A stretch of DNA of 64,000 nucleotides, taken from NCBI GenBank assembly GCA_020633435.1, contig JACKDP010000007.1, forward strand, positions 434,001 through 498,000, read 5' to 3'. This DNA is from Myxococcales bacterium. GTDB lineage: Bacteria; Myxococcota_A; Bradymonadia; UBA7976; UBA1532. The position numbers and the translations under genes are program-made. The notes under the pieces are model-generated. The model did not search any database, was not told where the DNA came from, and saw nothing but the letters and a program-made list of their open reading frames with translations. Positions 36,526-44,583 of this stretch are shown piece by piece (the first letter of the stretch is position 1; each line of letters opens with the position of its first letter).

Positions 36526-37804
36526 GGGGATCCTCGACGATGAAGAACTCGCCCTGGGCCTCCAGGGCCCGGATGCGGTGGTAGTCGCGCTCGATCTGGT
36601 CGCGCTCGGGGTGGCAGAGGTAGGCGATGCCCGGGGCGGAGAGCAGGTCGACGGTGGGGATCACCCGCGCGCCCGGGGCGGGCCAGCCGACGGCGCCGGC
36701 GAAGGAGGGGAGCTCTCCGGCCAGCTCGAGCCCGGGCACCGCTTTGACGACGCCCCCGCGGTGGGCGATCAGGTCGACGCAGCGGAGGTAGGCGCGCCGG
36801 CGGTAGGGCGCCGCGGCGAGCGCGACGAAGCGCGCGGGATCGGTGTAGCAGGCCTCCGCCATCGCCATCTGGGTGCGGTCGAGGGCCATGGCCAGGGGGG
36901 CGTCCAGCAGGCCCCCCTGCAGGCGGGCGGCCGTCTCGATGAGCACCGGCCCCGCGGCGGTCATCATCACCTCGGAGTGGGCCGGCCCATGCCGGACGCC
37001 CAGCGCGTCGAGCGCCTGGCCGACGTAGGCCGTCAGGGCGTCCTCGACCTCCCCCGTGGACGGCAGCAAGTCCTCGTAATCATAGATGTTCGAGGCCCCG
37101 CGCAGGGGCAGGCGGTGGTCGGCCCAGATGTCCGTCACGCAGTGGCGGCCGTCGAGGGACGCCGTGTTCACGATGTACTGGCGGCCCGCGAGGTACGCCT
37201 GCACGACGACGGCGGCGTCCTGGAGGCCCAGCCGGTTCTCCTGGCCGTGGATCTGGGCGAAGGCCCGCCGGACCTCCACCAGGTCGGCGCAGAAGAAGAC
37301 CTTGTCGTTGCCGGCGCTGGCGGCGGGCTTGAGCACCACCGGCCAGCGATCGTGGCCCGCCACCCAGGCGAGGGCCGCGTCCATCGACTGCGCCCGGAAG
37401 GTCGCGGGCGCGGCGACGCCTGCCCGCTCCAGGTGGGCCGCCATGGTCACCTTGTCGCGGCGGGCGGCCGAGGTCGCCGGGTCGTTGCCGGGCAGGCCGT
37501 AGCGCGCCGCCAGGGCGTCGGTCAGCGCGACCCCGGTCTCGGTGCCGACGGCGATGAACCGCGGCGGGGCGCCCTGGGTGAGCGCGGCGATGCGCGCGCA
37601 GGTGGCGTCCAGGTCGCCGGCGTGCACGACCTCGGCGTCGAAGGCCGCCGGGTCGTAGGACCGGGTCAGGAACCCGGGCAGCGCGGCCGCGCTCCGGACG
37701 TGCAGGAGCGGCTGGCCCGCAGCCCCCAGCCGCGCGGCCAGCTTCATCCCGGTCGAGAAGGCGTCGACCACGATCCCATGGCCAGGTCCGCTCGGGTGTC
37801 CCAT
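36512..37804 (-). CDS. ATP-grasp ligase (amino-acid-ligase-like)
   Basis: The protein has 430 residues. The N-terminal Rossmann-like part (IVVDAFSTGMKLAARL) is followed by the ATP-grasp fold: WPVVLKPAASAGNDKVFFC (nucleotide-binding Lys), VVQAYLAGRQYIVNTASLDG, and the Mg-binding region GPAHSEVMMTAAGPVLIETAARLQGG. The HSE..M and ETAARLQGG pattern is that of BacD/L-amino-acid ligase-type enzymes that join a carboxylate to an amine through an acyl-phosphate. The ATG at 37804 has AGGGAGGG five bases upstream. It forms a two-gene operon with the BBE oxidase and is divergent from a LysR regulator across a palindrome. Substrates are unknown. Confidence 0.88.
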   Translation of the reverse strand: MGHPSGPGHGIVVDAFSTGMKLAARLGAAGQPLLHVRSAAALPGFLTRSYDPAAFDAEVVHAGDLDATCARIAALTQGAPPRFIAVGTETGVALTDALAARYGLPGNDPATSAARRDKVTMAAHLERAGVAAPATFRAQSMDAALAWVAGHDRWPVVLKPAASAGNDKVFFCADLVEVRRAFAQIHGQENRLGLQDAAVVVQAYLAGRQYIVNTASLDGRHCVTDIWADHRLPLRGASNIYDYEDLLPSTGEVEDALTAYVGQALDALGVRHGPAHSEVMMTAAGPVLIETAARLQGGLLDAPLAMALDRTQMAMAEACYTDPARFVALAAAPYRRRAYLRCVDLIAHRGGVVKAVPGLELAGELPSFAGAVGWPAPGARVIPTVDLLSAPGIAYLCHPERDQIERDYHRIRALEAQGEFFIVEDPHAAS

Positions 37805-37858
37805 GCGATCCCTCCCTTCGTCCGTCCTGATCCCTGTTGAGGCAGCCTAATTGATGGC

Positions 37859-37883
37859 AATGTCGGCATAAATCACCGACATT
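37859..37883. promoter_or_regulatory. Palindromic operator for the divergent LysR regulator
   Basis: AATGTCGG and CCGACATT form a perfect 8-bp inverted repeat with a nine-base AT-rich spacer, in the 122-base gap between the ATP-grasp and LysR start codons. LysR-type activators usually bind such interrupted dyads in divergent promoters. This is the likely recognition site for autoregulation and activation of the two-gene operon. Confidence 0.65.
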
Positions 37884-37893
37884 CCACATGACA

Positions 37894-37911
37894 CGTATCG
37901 TTCCTGATACG
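37894..37911. promoter_or_regulatory. Second inverted repeat in the LysR intergenic region
   Basis: CGTATC-GTTCCT-GATACG is a 6-bp inverted repeat with a six-base spacer, 10 bases past the main dyad and just before the LysR gene. It could be a secondary (activation) half of the operator. Its position argues against a LysR start at 37888, which would place it inside the coding sequence. Confidence 0.4.
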
Positions 37912-37926
37912 GAACGGGGGCTCGCC

Positions 37927-38841
37927 ATGACGCTCAGGCAGCTCGAGGTGCTGGTGAAGGTCGTCGAGGCCGGCAGCCTGACGCGGGCCGCGGGCGTGCT
38001 GCGGATGCAGCGCAGCAACGTCAGCCGCGCGCTGGCCGAGCTGGAGGCGGAGCTGGGCGTCGTCCTGCTGGACCGCACCACCCGCCGGCAGTCGGTGACG
38101 GAGGCGGGGCGGGAGGTCTACGGGCGCGCCGTGGGCATCCTCGAGGCCGTCGCCGAGACCCACCTGCTCACCCAGCGCCTGCACGACGACCCGCGGGGCT
38201 GCCTGCGGCTCACCTGCAGCGTCGAGTACGGCATGGTCGTCGTCGGCCCCCTGATCGAGGGGTACCTGGCCCGCTACCCGCAGACCACGGTCGAGGTGGA
38301 GTACGCCAGCCGCGACATCGACATCGTGCACGAGGGCTTCGATCTCGCGATCCGCGGCGGGCCGCTGCCCGACTCGAGCCTGGTGGCGCGCAAGCTGGGC
38401 CGGTTCGACTACGGGCTCTTCGCGAGCCCGGCCTACGTCGCGGCGCGGGGGGCGCCCGAGACGCCCGAGGCGCTCGGGGCCCACGACGTGATCCACTCGA
38501 GCGGCCAGGATGTGCGCCCCGTCTGGACGCTGCACCACCCCCAGCGCGCCGCGCCCGTGCGGGTCGAGGGCCAGCCGCGCCTGCGGGTCAACACGGGGGC
38601 GGCCGTCCGCAGCGCCGTGCTCCAGGGCCTCGGCGTCGCTCCGCTCCCGACCGTGATGGCGCGGGCGTACGTGGCGCAGGGGCAGCTCCAGCGCCTGCTC
38701 GCGCCCTGGCACCCGGCGTCGGTGCCCGTCTACGCGGTCTATCCCCAGAGCCGGCACCTCTCACCCAAGGTGCGCGCCTTCGTCGACCTGGCGCTCTCGG
38801 CCTTCTCGGCCGCGGAGTCCGGGGAGGGCGGGCCGCGCTGA
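37927..38841 (+). CDS. LysR-family transcriptional regulator
   Basis: The protein has 304 residues. The N-terminal winged helix reads MTLRQLEVLVKVVEAGSLTR followed by AAGVLRMQRSNVSRALAELE, a textbook LysR helix-turn-helix. The C-terminal effector-binding domain starts near residue 90 (GCLRLTCSVEYGMVVVGPLI). The ATG at 37927 is chosen because LysR proteins begin with this helix. The closest experimentally known relatives by pattern are the CrgA/AaeR-like group, so the effector is unknown. It is transcribed away from the ATP-grasp/BBE operon, which is therefore its probable target. Confidence 0.93.
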   Translation: MTLRQLEVLVKVVEAGSLTRAAGVLRMQRSNVSRALAELEAELGVVLLDRTTRRQSVTEAGREVYGRAVGILEAVAETHLLTQRLHDDPRGCLRLTCSVEYGMVVVGPLIEGYLARYPQTTVEVEYASRDIDIVHEGFDLAIRGGPLPDSSLVARKLGRFDYGLFASPAYVAARGAPETPEALGAHDVIHSSGQDVRPVWTLHHPQRAAPVRVEGQPRLRVNTGAAVRSAVLQGLGVAPLPTVMARAYVAQGQLQRLLAPWHPASVPVYAVYPQSRHLSPKVRAFVDLALSAFSAAESGEGGPR

Positions 38842-38871
38842 GCCGCTCGGGGTGCTGCCGGCCCGAGCCCG

Positions 38872-39678
38872 CTAGAACCGCCAGAAGGCGTCGACGATGG
38901 GGAAGACGCTCACCTGCGGGATGAAGACGTTCACCACCGGCACGGCGATGTGGCCGTAGGTCAGGCCCAGGCGCAGGTTGAACGTCGCCCAGCTCCAGTA
39001 GGCGCTCAGGCCGACGTTGCCCTTGGGGCCGTCGACCTCGGCGCCGGCGCTGCCGACGACGTCGACCTCGGAGTCCGCGTCGATGGTGTAGGTGGTCACC
39101 ACGCGGCCCGAGTAGCGCTCGTAGATCTTCACGCGGCCCTCGGCCACCAGGGCGAAGGTGCGGCTGAGGCGGTACTCGATGGCCGGGCGGAACATGACGG
39201 TGCTGGCGCCGCCCACGGCCTCGAGGTCGGCCGAGTCGACGGTGCCGCTGAAGTTGACCCAGGTGAAGGAGAGGCCGGCGTTGAAGGTGAAGTCGTCGTG
39301 GCGGCTGCTGCCCACGAGGTTGAAGGGGACGACCTTGAACTGCGGGTAGTCCTTGCCGGCCTCCTGCTCGTCCACGAAGTCTGCGAGATCCAACGAGAAA
39401 ATGCCGAGCTCCAGGGACACGCCGCGGCCGCCGGACTCCCAGGGCCGCCACTTGATCTGGGCGTTCTTGACCTTGACGAGCCAGAACAGCGGGTAGGTGC
39501 TGACCTGCACGCTCTCCAGCAGGCCGAGCTCGGCGGCGAAGAGGCCCAGGCGCAGCTCCCAGGGCTTGAGGGTGTAGATGGAGTAGTCGGTGGCCGGGGT
39601 CTCGGGGTCGTGGTAGGCGGCGGCCGGGCCGGCGACGAGGAGGAGGCCGAGCAGGCCGGGCAGGGCGCGCTTCACCAC
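38872..39678 (-). CDS. Outer-membrane protein with WRF terminus
   Basis: The protein has 268 residues. The signal peptide (KRALPGLLGLLLVAGPAAA) is followed by YHDPETPATDYSIYTLKPWE and many amphipathic strands, and it ends VDAFWRF, with the aromatic C-terminal residue used as a barrel-assembly signal. The start is one of two tandem GTG codons (39678 or 39675). The second makes a GTGA overlap with the stop of the upstream lipoprotein gene. The two are translationally coupled and probably work together at the outer membrane. The function is unknown. Confidence 0.78.
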   Translation of the reverse strand: MVKRALPGLLGLLLVAGPAAAYHDPETPATDYSIYTLKPWELRLGLFAAELGLLESVQVSTYPLFWLVKVKNAQIKWRPWESGGRGVSLELGIFSLDLADFVDEQEAGKDYPQFKVVPFNLVGSSRHDDFTFNAGLSFTWVNFSGTVDSADLEAVGGASTVMFRPAIEYRLSRTFALVAEGRVKIYERYSGRVVTTYTIDADSEVDVVGSAGAEVDGPKGNVGLSAYWSWATFNLRLGLTYGHIAVPVVNVFIPQVSVFPIVDAFWRF

Positions 39679-40442
39679 GGCACCCGCTGGCCGTCGGGGC
39701 CGACGCAGACGCTGGTGTCGCAGCGCCAGGGGCCCTGGGCGTCGACGACCCGCACGCCGCCATCGAAGCCGTAGCCGACGAGGAAGGTGCCGCCATCGGG
39801 CACGTCGACGGCGGTCAGGACCCCCTCGCCCGGGACGTAGCGGGCGTCAAAGCGCAGGCGCTCCCAGGGGGCGCCCTCCTGGGAGAGCTGCCCCTCGAAG
39901 TCGACGAGCACGCCGGTGATGCCGGCCGGCAGGCCGTCCACGCGCAGGCGGATGTCGCCGTCCATGCGCAGCGCGCTGGCGAGGAGGCACTGGGCGAGGC
40001 CGCCCCAGACCACGGGCTCGAAGCCGTCATCGGTGAGGAGCAGGGTGAGGGAGAGCTTGCCCCGGCTCGGGCGGGCCTCGGCGCCGGTGCCCGGGCAGAC
40101 GCGGCGGTAGATGGCCCAGGCGCCCGCCTCGATGGTCACCCCGGCGGCCGTCAGGGGCTGGGCGCGGGCGGCCAGGCCGTCCTCCTGCTTCACGGTGGCG
40201 TCGTCGAGGTTCGCGATGCCCGTCGCGACGGCCTCGATGAGGCCGAGCAGCTCCTCGGTGTCGGCCAGGAAGCCCAGCTTCGCCGCGGAGGCCTCGAGCA
40301 GGCGCGGGGCCGTCTCGGGCGTCAGCTCGCCGTCGATCTGGGTGTAGCGCGCCACCAGCGCGCTCATGTTCGGCGCCTTCGGCGGCTCGACCTCGTTGGT
40401 GCAGGCGCCCAGACACAGGGCGACGGGCAGCAGTGCGCGCAT
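39672..40442 (-). CDS. Lipoprotein of unknown function, partner of the WRF barrel
   Basis: The protein has 256 residues. The signal MRALLPVALCLGACTNEVEP has the lipobox LGAC. A helical segment (YTQIDGELTPETAPRLLEAS) leads into a beta-rich domain ending in two Cys-containing hairpins (PWRCDTSVCVGPDGQRVPW). Of two tandem ATG codons, the one at 40442 has the better spacing (five bases) from GGAGG. Its stop overlaps the start of the barrel gene. I do not recognise a family. Confidence 0.75.
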   Translation of the reverse strand: MRALLPVALCLGACTNEVEPPKAPNMSALVARYTQIDGELTPETAPRLLEASAAKLGFLADTEELLGLIEAVATGIANLDDATVKQEDGLAARAQPLTAAGVTIEAGAWAIYRRVCPGTGAEARPSRGKLSLTLLLTDDGFEPVVWGGLAQCLLASALRMDGDIRLRVDGLPAGITGVLVDFEGQLSQEGAPWERLRFDARYVPGEGVLTAVDVPDGGTFLVGYGFDGGVRVVDAQGPWRCDTSVCVGPDGQRVPW

Positions 40443-40548
40443 CATGACCTCCGACCCATGGCCGCACTCTACCACGCAGGCGCATCGCGTCGACCGGGGG
40501 GGCAGGAGTAGTGTGGCGGTGGCGTGACGATTCGGTGGAGGGGGAGCC

Positions 40549-41727
40549 GTGCGGACGGGGTGGTGGCTGGTGGCGGGCCTGGCGATGGCCGGCTGCGACG
40601 ACGGAGGCGGTGGGGGCGGCGGCACGTTCGTCGACGCGGGGCTGGCCGATGACGGGGGGCACCGCGACGCCCACCCCGCGGACGCGGCGGAGACGCTGGA
40701 TCGCGGGCGGCGGCCGGACGTGGGCCGGCCCGACGCGTCCCCCCCGCGGGACGCCCGGGTGCCGGCCCCCGATCGGGGCGTCGACGAGCCCGACATGGCC
40801 GAGCCCGACGCCGCGCAGCCCGACGCGAGCTGCGGTGATCTGGATCTGCCCGTCGGCAACTGGCTCAACCCCTTCGACTCGCCGATGACGGCCTCGGCGG
40901 GGGATCCCCACCACAGCGCCGTGGAGCCCACGGTGAACCCGGGCCAGGCGTTCAGCTTCGACGGCAAGTTCGCCTACGGCGTCTTCAGCGAGGATCTGGA
41001 GGGGGAGCGCGTCGAGGTCTGGCTGCGCGAGGCGCCCTGCGGGGCCTGGGAGCGCTTCGCCCAGGATCGCACCGACAGCGACGGGCGCACGTCGACGCCG
41101 CACCCCGGCTTCGACGCCGAGGGCACCCACGACTTCCGGCTGCGGGTCCCCGGCGACAACAGCGTGGCCCCGGGGGCGGTGCGGGTGGTGCCGCGGGGGC
41201 GGCAGGCCGTGGTGTTCGACGTCGACGGCACCCTCACCATCGGCGACAGCGAGATCTTCCAGGAGGTCCTGCTGGGCAGCGATCCCGAGATGTACGAGGG
41301 GGCCCTCGACGTGGTCTGGGCCTGGGCCGACGCGGGCTACTTCATCGTCTACATGACGGGCCGGCCGTACTTCCTGAACCCGGCCACGCGCCGGTGGCTG
41401 GAGCGGCACGGCTTCCCGCCGGGGCCCGTGCGCACCACCGACTCCCTGAGCGAGGCCCTGCCCACCGCGGACGGCGTCCAGACCTACAAGCGTAACTGGA
41501 TCAACCACTTGCGCGAGAGCGCCGGCCTCGACTTCGTGGCCGCCTACGGCAACGCCGACACCGACGTCTGCGGCTATGCCCAGGCCAACATCCCGCCGTC
41601 GGTCACCTGGATCATCGGGCCCCACGGCGGCGAGGCCTGTCAGGGCTTCCAGGCGACCCAGGCCGTCACGGACTACCCCACGCACCTGGCGCGGGATCTG
41701 GCCGATCTCCCGCCCGCGGCGCGGTGA
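40549..41727 (+). CDS. Lipoprotein with lipin/LNS2-type HAD phosphatase domain
   Basis: The protein has 392 residues. The signal MRTGWWLVAGLAMAGCDDGG (GTG start, lipobox MAGC) anchors it outside the cytoplasm. After an Asp/Pro-rich linker (about 25-95) there is a beta-rich domain. The HAD domain follows: VVFDVDGTLTIGDSE (about residue 225, both catalytic Asp present), then YMTGRPYFLNPATRRWLERH and GFPPGPV, which match the LNS2 domain of lipins and of Nir2-type phosphatidylinositol-transfer proteins. LNS2 proteins act on phosphatidate or bind lipids. A secreted bacterial form may dephosphorylate lipids outside the cell. A GGAGGGGGAG precedes the GTG. Confidence 0.85.
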   Translation: MRTGWWLVAGLAMAGCDDGGGGGGGTFVDAGLADDGGHRDAHPADAAETLDRGRRPDVGRPDASPPRDARVPAPDRGVDEPDMAEPDAAQPDASCGDLDLPVGNWLNPFDSPMTASAGDPHHSAVEPTVNPGQAFSFDGKFAYGVFSEDLEGERVEVWLREAPCGAWERFAQDRTDSDGRTSTPHPGFDAEGTHDFRLRVPGDNSVAPGAVRVVPRGRQAVVFDVDGTLTIGDSEIFQEVLLGSDPEMYEGALDVVWAWADAGYFIVYMTGRPYFLNPATRRWLERHGFPPGPVRTTDSLSEALPTADGVQTYKRNWINHLRESAGLDFVAAYGNADTDVCGYAQANIPPSVTWIIGPHGGEACQGFQATQAVTDYPTHLARDLADLPPAAR

Positions 41728-41742
41728 GGCGGGTCGCGAAAG

Positions 41743-41761
41743 TCTGAGGGGGGCCCTCAGA
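41743..41761 (+). terminator. Hairpin downstream of the LNS2-type gene
   Basis: TCTGAGGG-GGG-CCCTCAGA is a perfect 8-bp stem with a three-base loop, 15 bases past the stop codon and followed by AAAA. The A-run after the stem (T-run on the minus strand) means it would be a better terminator on the opposite strand. A role as a transcript-end barrier is likely but not certain. Confidence 0.45.
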
Positions 41762-41869
41762 AAACCCCGAGGCGGCCGGCCCCGGCTGCCCCGTCGCGGG
41801 GCCCCGCGGCTGGCACCGACCTTGCGAGGGCGTGCCGGTGTCCTTCTCTCCAGCGGTTCGGAGGCTTCG

Positions 41870-44200
41870 ATGTCCACGCGACGACTTCTCACCGGCGGCC
41901 TGTGTCTGGCTGCCCTCTTCTTCGGGTGTGATCCCGAGTCCCCCTCGGACGGCCCGGACGCGGGCGAGCGCATCGACGGCGGCGGCGGTGGGGCCGGCGG
42001 CGTCGGCGGCGGCGGTGGCGAGGGCGGCATGGGCGGCGCCGGCGGCGACCCCCAGGGCCCCTGCGACCAGCTCGGCGAGGCGACGTGCGAGGCCCGCGCC
42101 GACTGCGTGGCCCAGCGCGACGTCTTCGACGCCTTCGCCCGCTGCCGCGACGTGGGCGACGCGGCCTGCAGCCTGCTCGACGAGGGCCAGTGCGGCGATC
42201 GCGCCGACTGCGCGTGGGACGGCGAGCGCTGCAGCGCGCCCATCCTGACCTGCCAGGAGCGCGAGGCCGAGGACGACTGCACGGCGGCTGGCTGCTACTG
42301 GTACGACGCGGCCTGCCACGCCGAGCGCCCGCCGGCCCAGTGCGACCAGCCCGAGCCCGCGGCCTGCGAGGCCGCCGGCTGCCAGTGGACGGACGATGGC
42401 TGCCTGCCCCAGTGCGATGGCCTGGGCCGGCCCTCCTGCGACTCGCGGCGCGACTGCCGCTGGGCCGGGGATCACTGCGAGATGGGCCCCGCCGGCATGG
42501 CCTGCGGCGAGCTCGGCCCCCAGGACTGCGTGGGCCGCGCCGACTGCACCTGGGATGGCGACGGCTGCGTCGATCGCCCCGACGGCCCCTGCGCCGATCT
42601 GAGCGAGGCCGCCTGCGTGGTCCGCCCCGACTGCGCGCCCGTGTACGCCGACGACGGCGCGGACGAGCTGCCCGGCGGCGCTGGCGGCGCCGCGGGTGGC
42701 GCCGGCGAGGCCCCCCCGCTGCCCGAGGCCCCCTACGTCGGCTGCGAGGATCGCGTCTTCGACTGCGCCAACGTGCCCGTCGAGGCCTGCGAGCGGACCC
42801 CCGGCTGCGCCGTGATCAACGGCGCCTGCGCCGCGGAGGATCCCGACGGCTGCGGCCAGCTCCTGCCCCGCCAGTGCGCCCAGAACCCGCGCTGCCAGCT
42901 CACCGAGGTGGAGGTCTGCGACTGGGACGGCGACGGCATCCCCGACGACCAGTTCCCCGGCGACGGCGACGGCGACTTCCTGCCCCCCGATCCCGGCCAG
43001 CCCCCCTGCGAGATCGTCGCGACCTGCGAGCCGCGCCCCGACGCGCCCCCCGCCTGCCGCGACCTGCCCATCGACCAGTGCGGCCTGCGCGCCGACTGCC
43101 AGCTCGAGCCCGATCCCGAGTGCGGCGGCGCCGGCGGCGGGGCGGGCGTGCCCGCGCCGGATCCGGACTGCGAGGACTGCCTGATCGCGCCGGCCTGCGT
43201 CATCTGCGCCCCCCGGCCCATTCAGGGCGACTGCTGGAACCTCGACATCGACGCCTGCGCCGATCGCGACGACTGCCGCTGGGTCCCGGGCGGCGGCGGC
43301 GGCGGCATGGATCCCGTGCCGGTGCCCCCGCCCTGCGGCTGCCCCCCCGATGATCCGGGCTGCGGCTGCGCCGAGCCGGCGCCGGTCCCGCCCCCCGCGG
43401 ACGGCTTCTGTCAGCCGGCGGCCCCCCAGGGCTGCTGGGATCTGGGCGAGGGCGACTGCCTGAACCACCCCGAGTGCGAGTGGATCGGCGACGGCGGCGG
43501 CGACGTCTGCTTCTGCGACGAGAACGGCTGCGTCTGCCAGCCGGGCGGCCCCGGCGGCGGCTTCTGCCAGGAGCGCCAGCAGCCCGACCCCTGCGCCGGC
43601 CTCGATCAGGGCGCCTGCATGGCCGACGCCGACCAGTGCGCCTGGGTCGACCCGGAGCCGGTGCCCTGCGACTGCCCGCCCGGCGAGGACTGCGTCTGCG
43701 CCGACCAGCCCGGCGAGGGGGGGATCTGCGTGTTCGTCGGCCCCGTGGGCCGCTGCCAGGCCTTCGATCCCGACGCTTGCTGGGCCCAGGACGGCTGCGA
43801 GTGGGTCGACGGCGGCGAGGACGTCTGCGAGTGCATCATCGGCCCCGACGGCCAGGAGATCTGCCGCTGCGGCGGCGGCGGCGGGTTCTGCCAGCCGGGC
43901 GGCGTGATCATCCCGCCCGACGGCGAGTGCTTCGACCTGCCCGAGGACGCCTGCGGCGCGGATCCGGCCTGCATGGTGCTGCGCTGCGAGCAGGCCTGCC
44001 TGCCGGGCGACGCCGAGTGCCTGGGCGCCTGCGCCGAGGTCGAGGGCATGTGCTTCCCCCGCGCCTTCCTCTGCCCCGAGGCGCCCATCGACATCTGCCC
44101 GCGCCTCGATGGCTGCCAGGTCATCGATCCGTGCCCGGTGGATCCGGCCAACCCGGACGCGCCGGTCTGCGACGCCGAGCCCTTCTGCGGGCCGGCCTGA
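41870..44200 (+). CDS. Cys-rich repeat lipoprotein
   Basis: The protein has 776 residues. The signal MSTRRLLTGGLCLAALFFGC fits a lipoprotein, followed by a Gly-rich linker. The rest consists of at least a dozen Cys-rich units built on patterns such as CGDRADCAWDGERC, CVGRADCTWDGDGC and CADRDDCRWVPGGG. Each usually holds four to six Cys and one Trp. Spacers are Pro/Gly/Asp-rich. The units resemble small disulfide-bonded PSI-like or TIL-like modules, although no single family fits cleanly. It is probably displayed on the surface. GGAGG sits six bases before the ATG. A GC hairpin follows the stop. Confidence 0.8.
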   Translation: MSTRRLLTGGLCLAALFFGCDPESPSDGPDAGERIDGGGGGAGGVGGGGGEGGMGGAGGDPQGPCDQLGEATCEARADCVAQRDVFDAFARCRDVGDAACSLLDEGQCGDRADCAWDGERCSAPILTCQEREAEDDCTAAGCYWYDAACHAERPPAQCDQPEPAACEAAGCQWTDDGCLPQCDGLGRPSCDSRRDCRWAGDHCEMGPAGMACGELGPQDCVGRADCTWDGDGCVDRPDGPCADLSEAACVVRPDCAPVYADDGADELPGGAGGAAGGAGEAPPLPEAPYVGCEDRVFDCANVPVEACERTPGCAVINGACAAEDPDGCGQLLPRQCAQNPRCQLTEVEVCDWDGDGIPDDQFPGDGDGDFLPPDPGQPPCEIVATCEPRPDAPPACRDLPIDQCGLRADCQLEPDPECGGAGGGAGVPAPDPDCEDCLIAPACVICAPRPIQGDCWNLDIDACADRDDCRWVPGGGGGGMDPVPVPPPCGCPPDDPGCGCAEPAPVPPPADGFCQPAAPQGCWDLGEGDCLNHPECEWIGDGGGDVCFCDENGCVCQPGGPGGGFCQERQQPDPCAGLDQGACMADADQCAWVDPEPVPCDCPPGEDCVCADQPGEGGICVFVGPVGRCQAFDPDACWAQDGCEWVDGGEDVCECIIGPDGQEICRCGGGGGFCQPGGVIIPPDGECFDLPEDACGADPACMVLRCEQACLPGDAECLGACAEVEGMCFPRAFLCPEAPIDICPRLDGCQVIDPCPVDPANPDAPVCDAEPFCGPA

Positions 44201-44209
44201 GCCTCCCCC

Positions 44210-44248
44210 CCGGCCGCGGTCCGTCGTCCCCCGGCGGGCCGCGGCCGG
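44210..44248 (+). terminator. GC-rich hairpin after the Cys-rich lipoprotein
   Basis: CCGGCCGCGG and CCGCGGCCGG form a perfect 10-bp stem around a 19-base loop, 10 bases past the stop codon. There is no T-tract, so it may stop transcription by a factor-dependent route or protect the 3' end. Confidence 0.45.
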
Positions 44249-44280
44249 TCCCCCATCCCGCCGCGCGCAACACCCTGAAC

Positions 44281-44460
44281 CTACTGCGCTTTCTGCGCCC
44301 TCTGGGTGGCGATGGCCACGCAGCGGTCGCAGACGGGCTGCCCCCGCCGGGCCTCGGCCCGCAGATCCTCCGCCGTCAGCACCGGCTCCGACGCAGGCGC
44401 GCCACACGCCGGCCCGACCACGCCGTCCGCGCGGGTCTGTCCCAGGTGGTAGATGGTCAT
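44281..44460 (-). CDS. Small zinc-ribbon-like protein
   Basis: The protein has 59 residues. GAGGAGG lies four to five bases before the ATG, which makes translation very likely despite the short length. The sequence starts MTIYHLGQTRADGVVGPACG and has a CDRC pair near the end. One Cys in GPACG plus CDRC gives three Cys, and the nearby His may complete a metal site. It resembles small zinc-finger proteins that bind RNA polymerase or ribosomes, but I cannot assign a family. It is divergent from greB across 123 bases. Confidence 0.65.
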   Translation of the reverse strand: MTIYHLGQTRADGVVGPACGAPASEPVLTAEDLRAEARRGQPVCDRCVAIATQRAQKAQ

Positions 44461-44583
44461 GGCGCCTCCTCTCGCTGGACGCCCTCCACCGTAGCAGACG
44501 GCCCGGCGGCCGGGGGCGGCGCGCTTGACGCCGGCCGCCGACCGTGGCTGATTGCCGTCCCCCGAGAGCCCCAGGAGGACCCC

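Noticed and set aside
37888..37926. Earlier ATG for the LysR regulator
   Set aside because: It would add an atypical N-terminus before the DNA-binding helix and run through an operator-like dyad.
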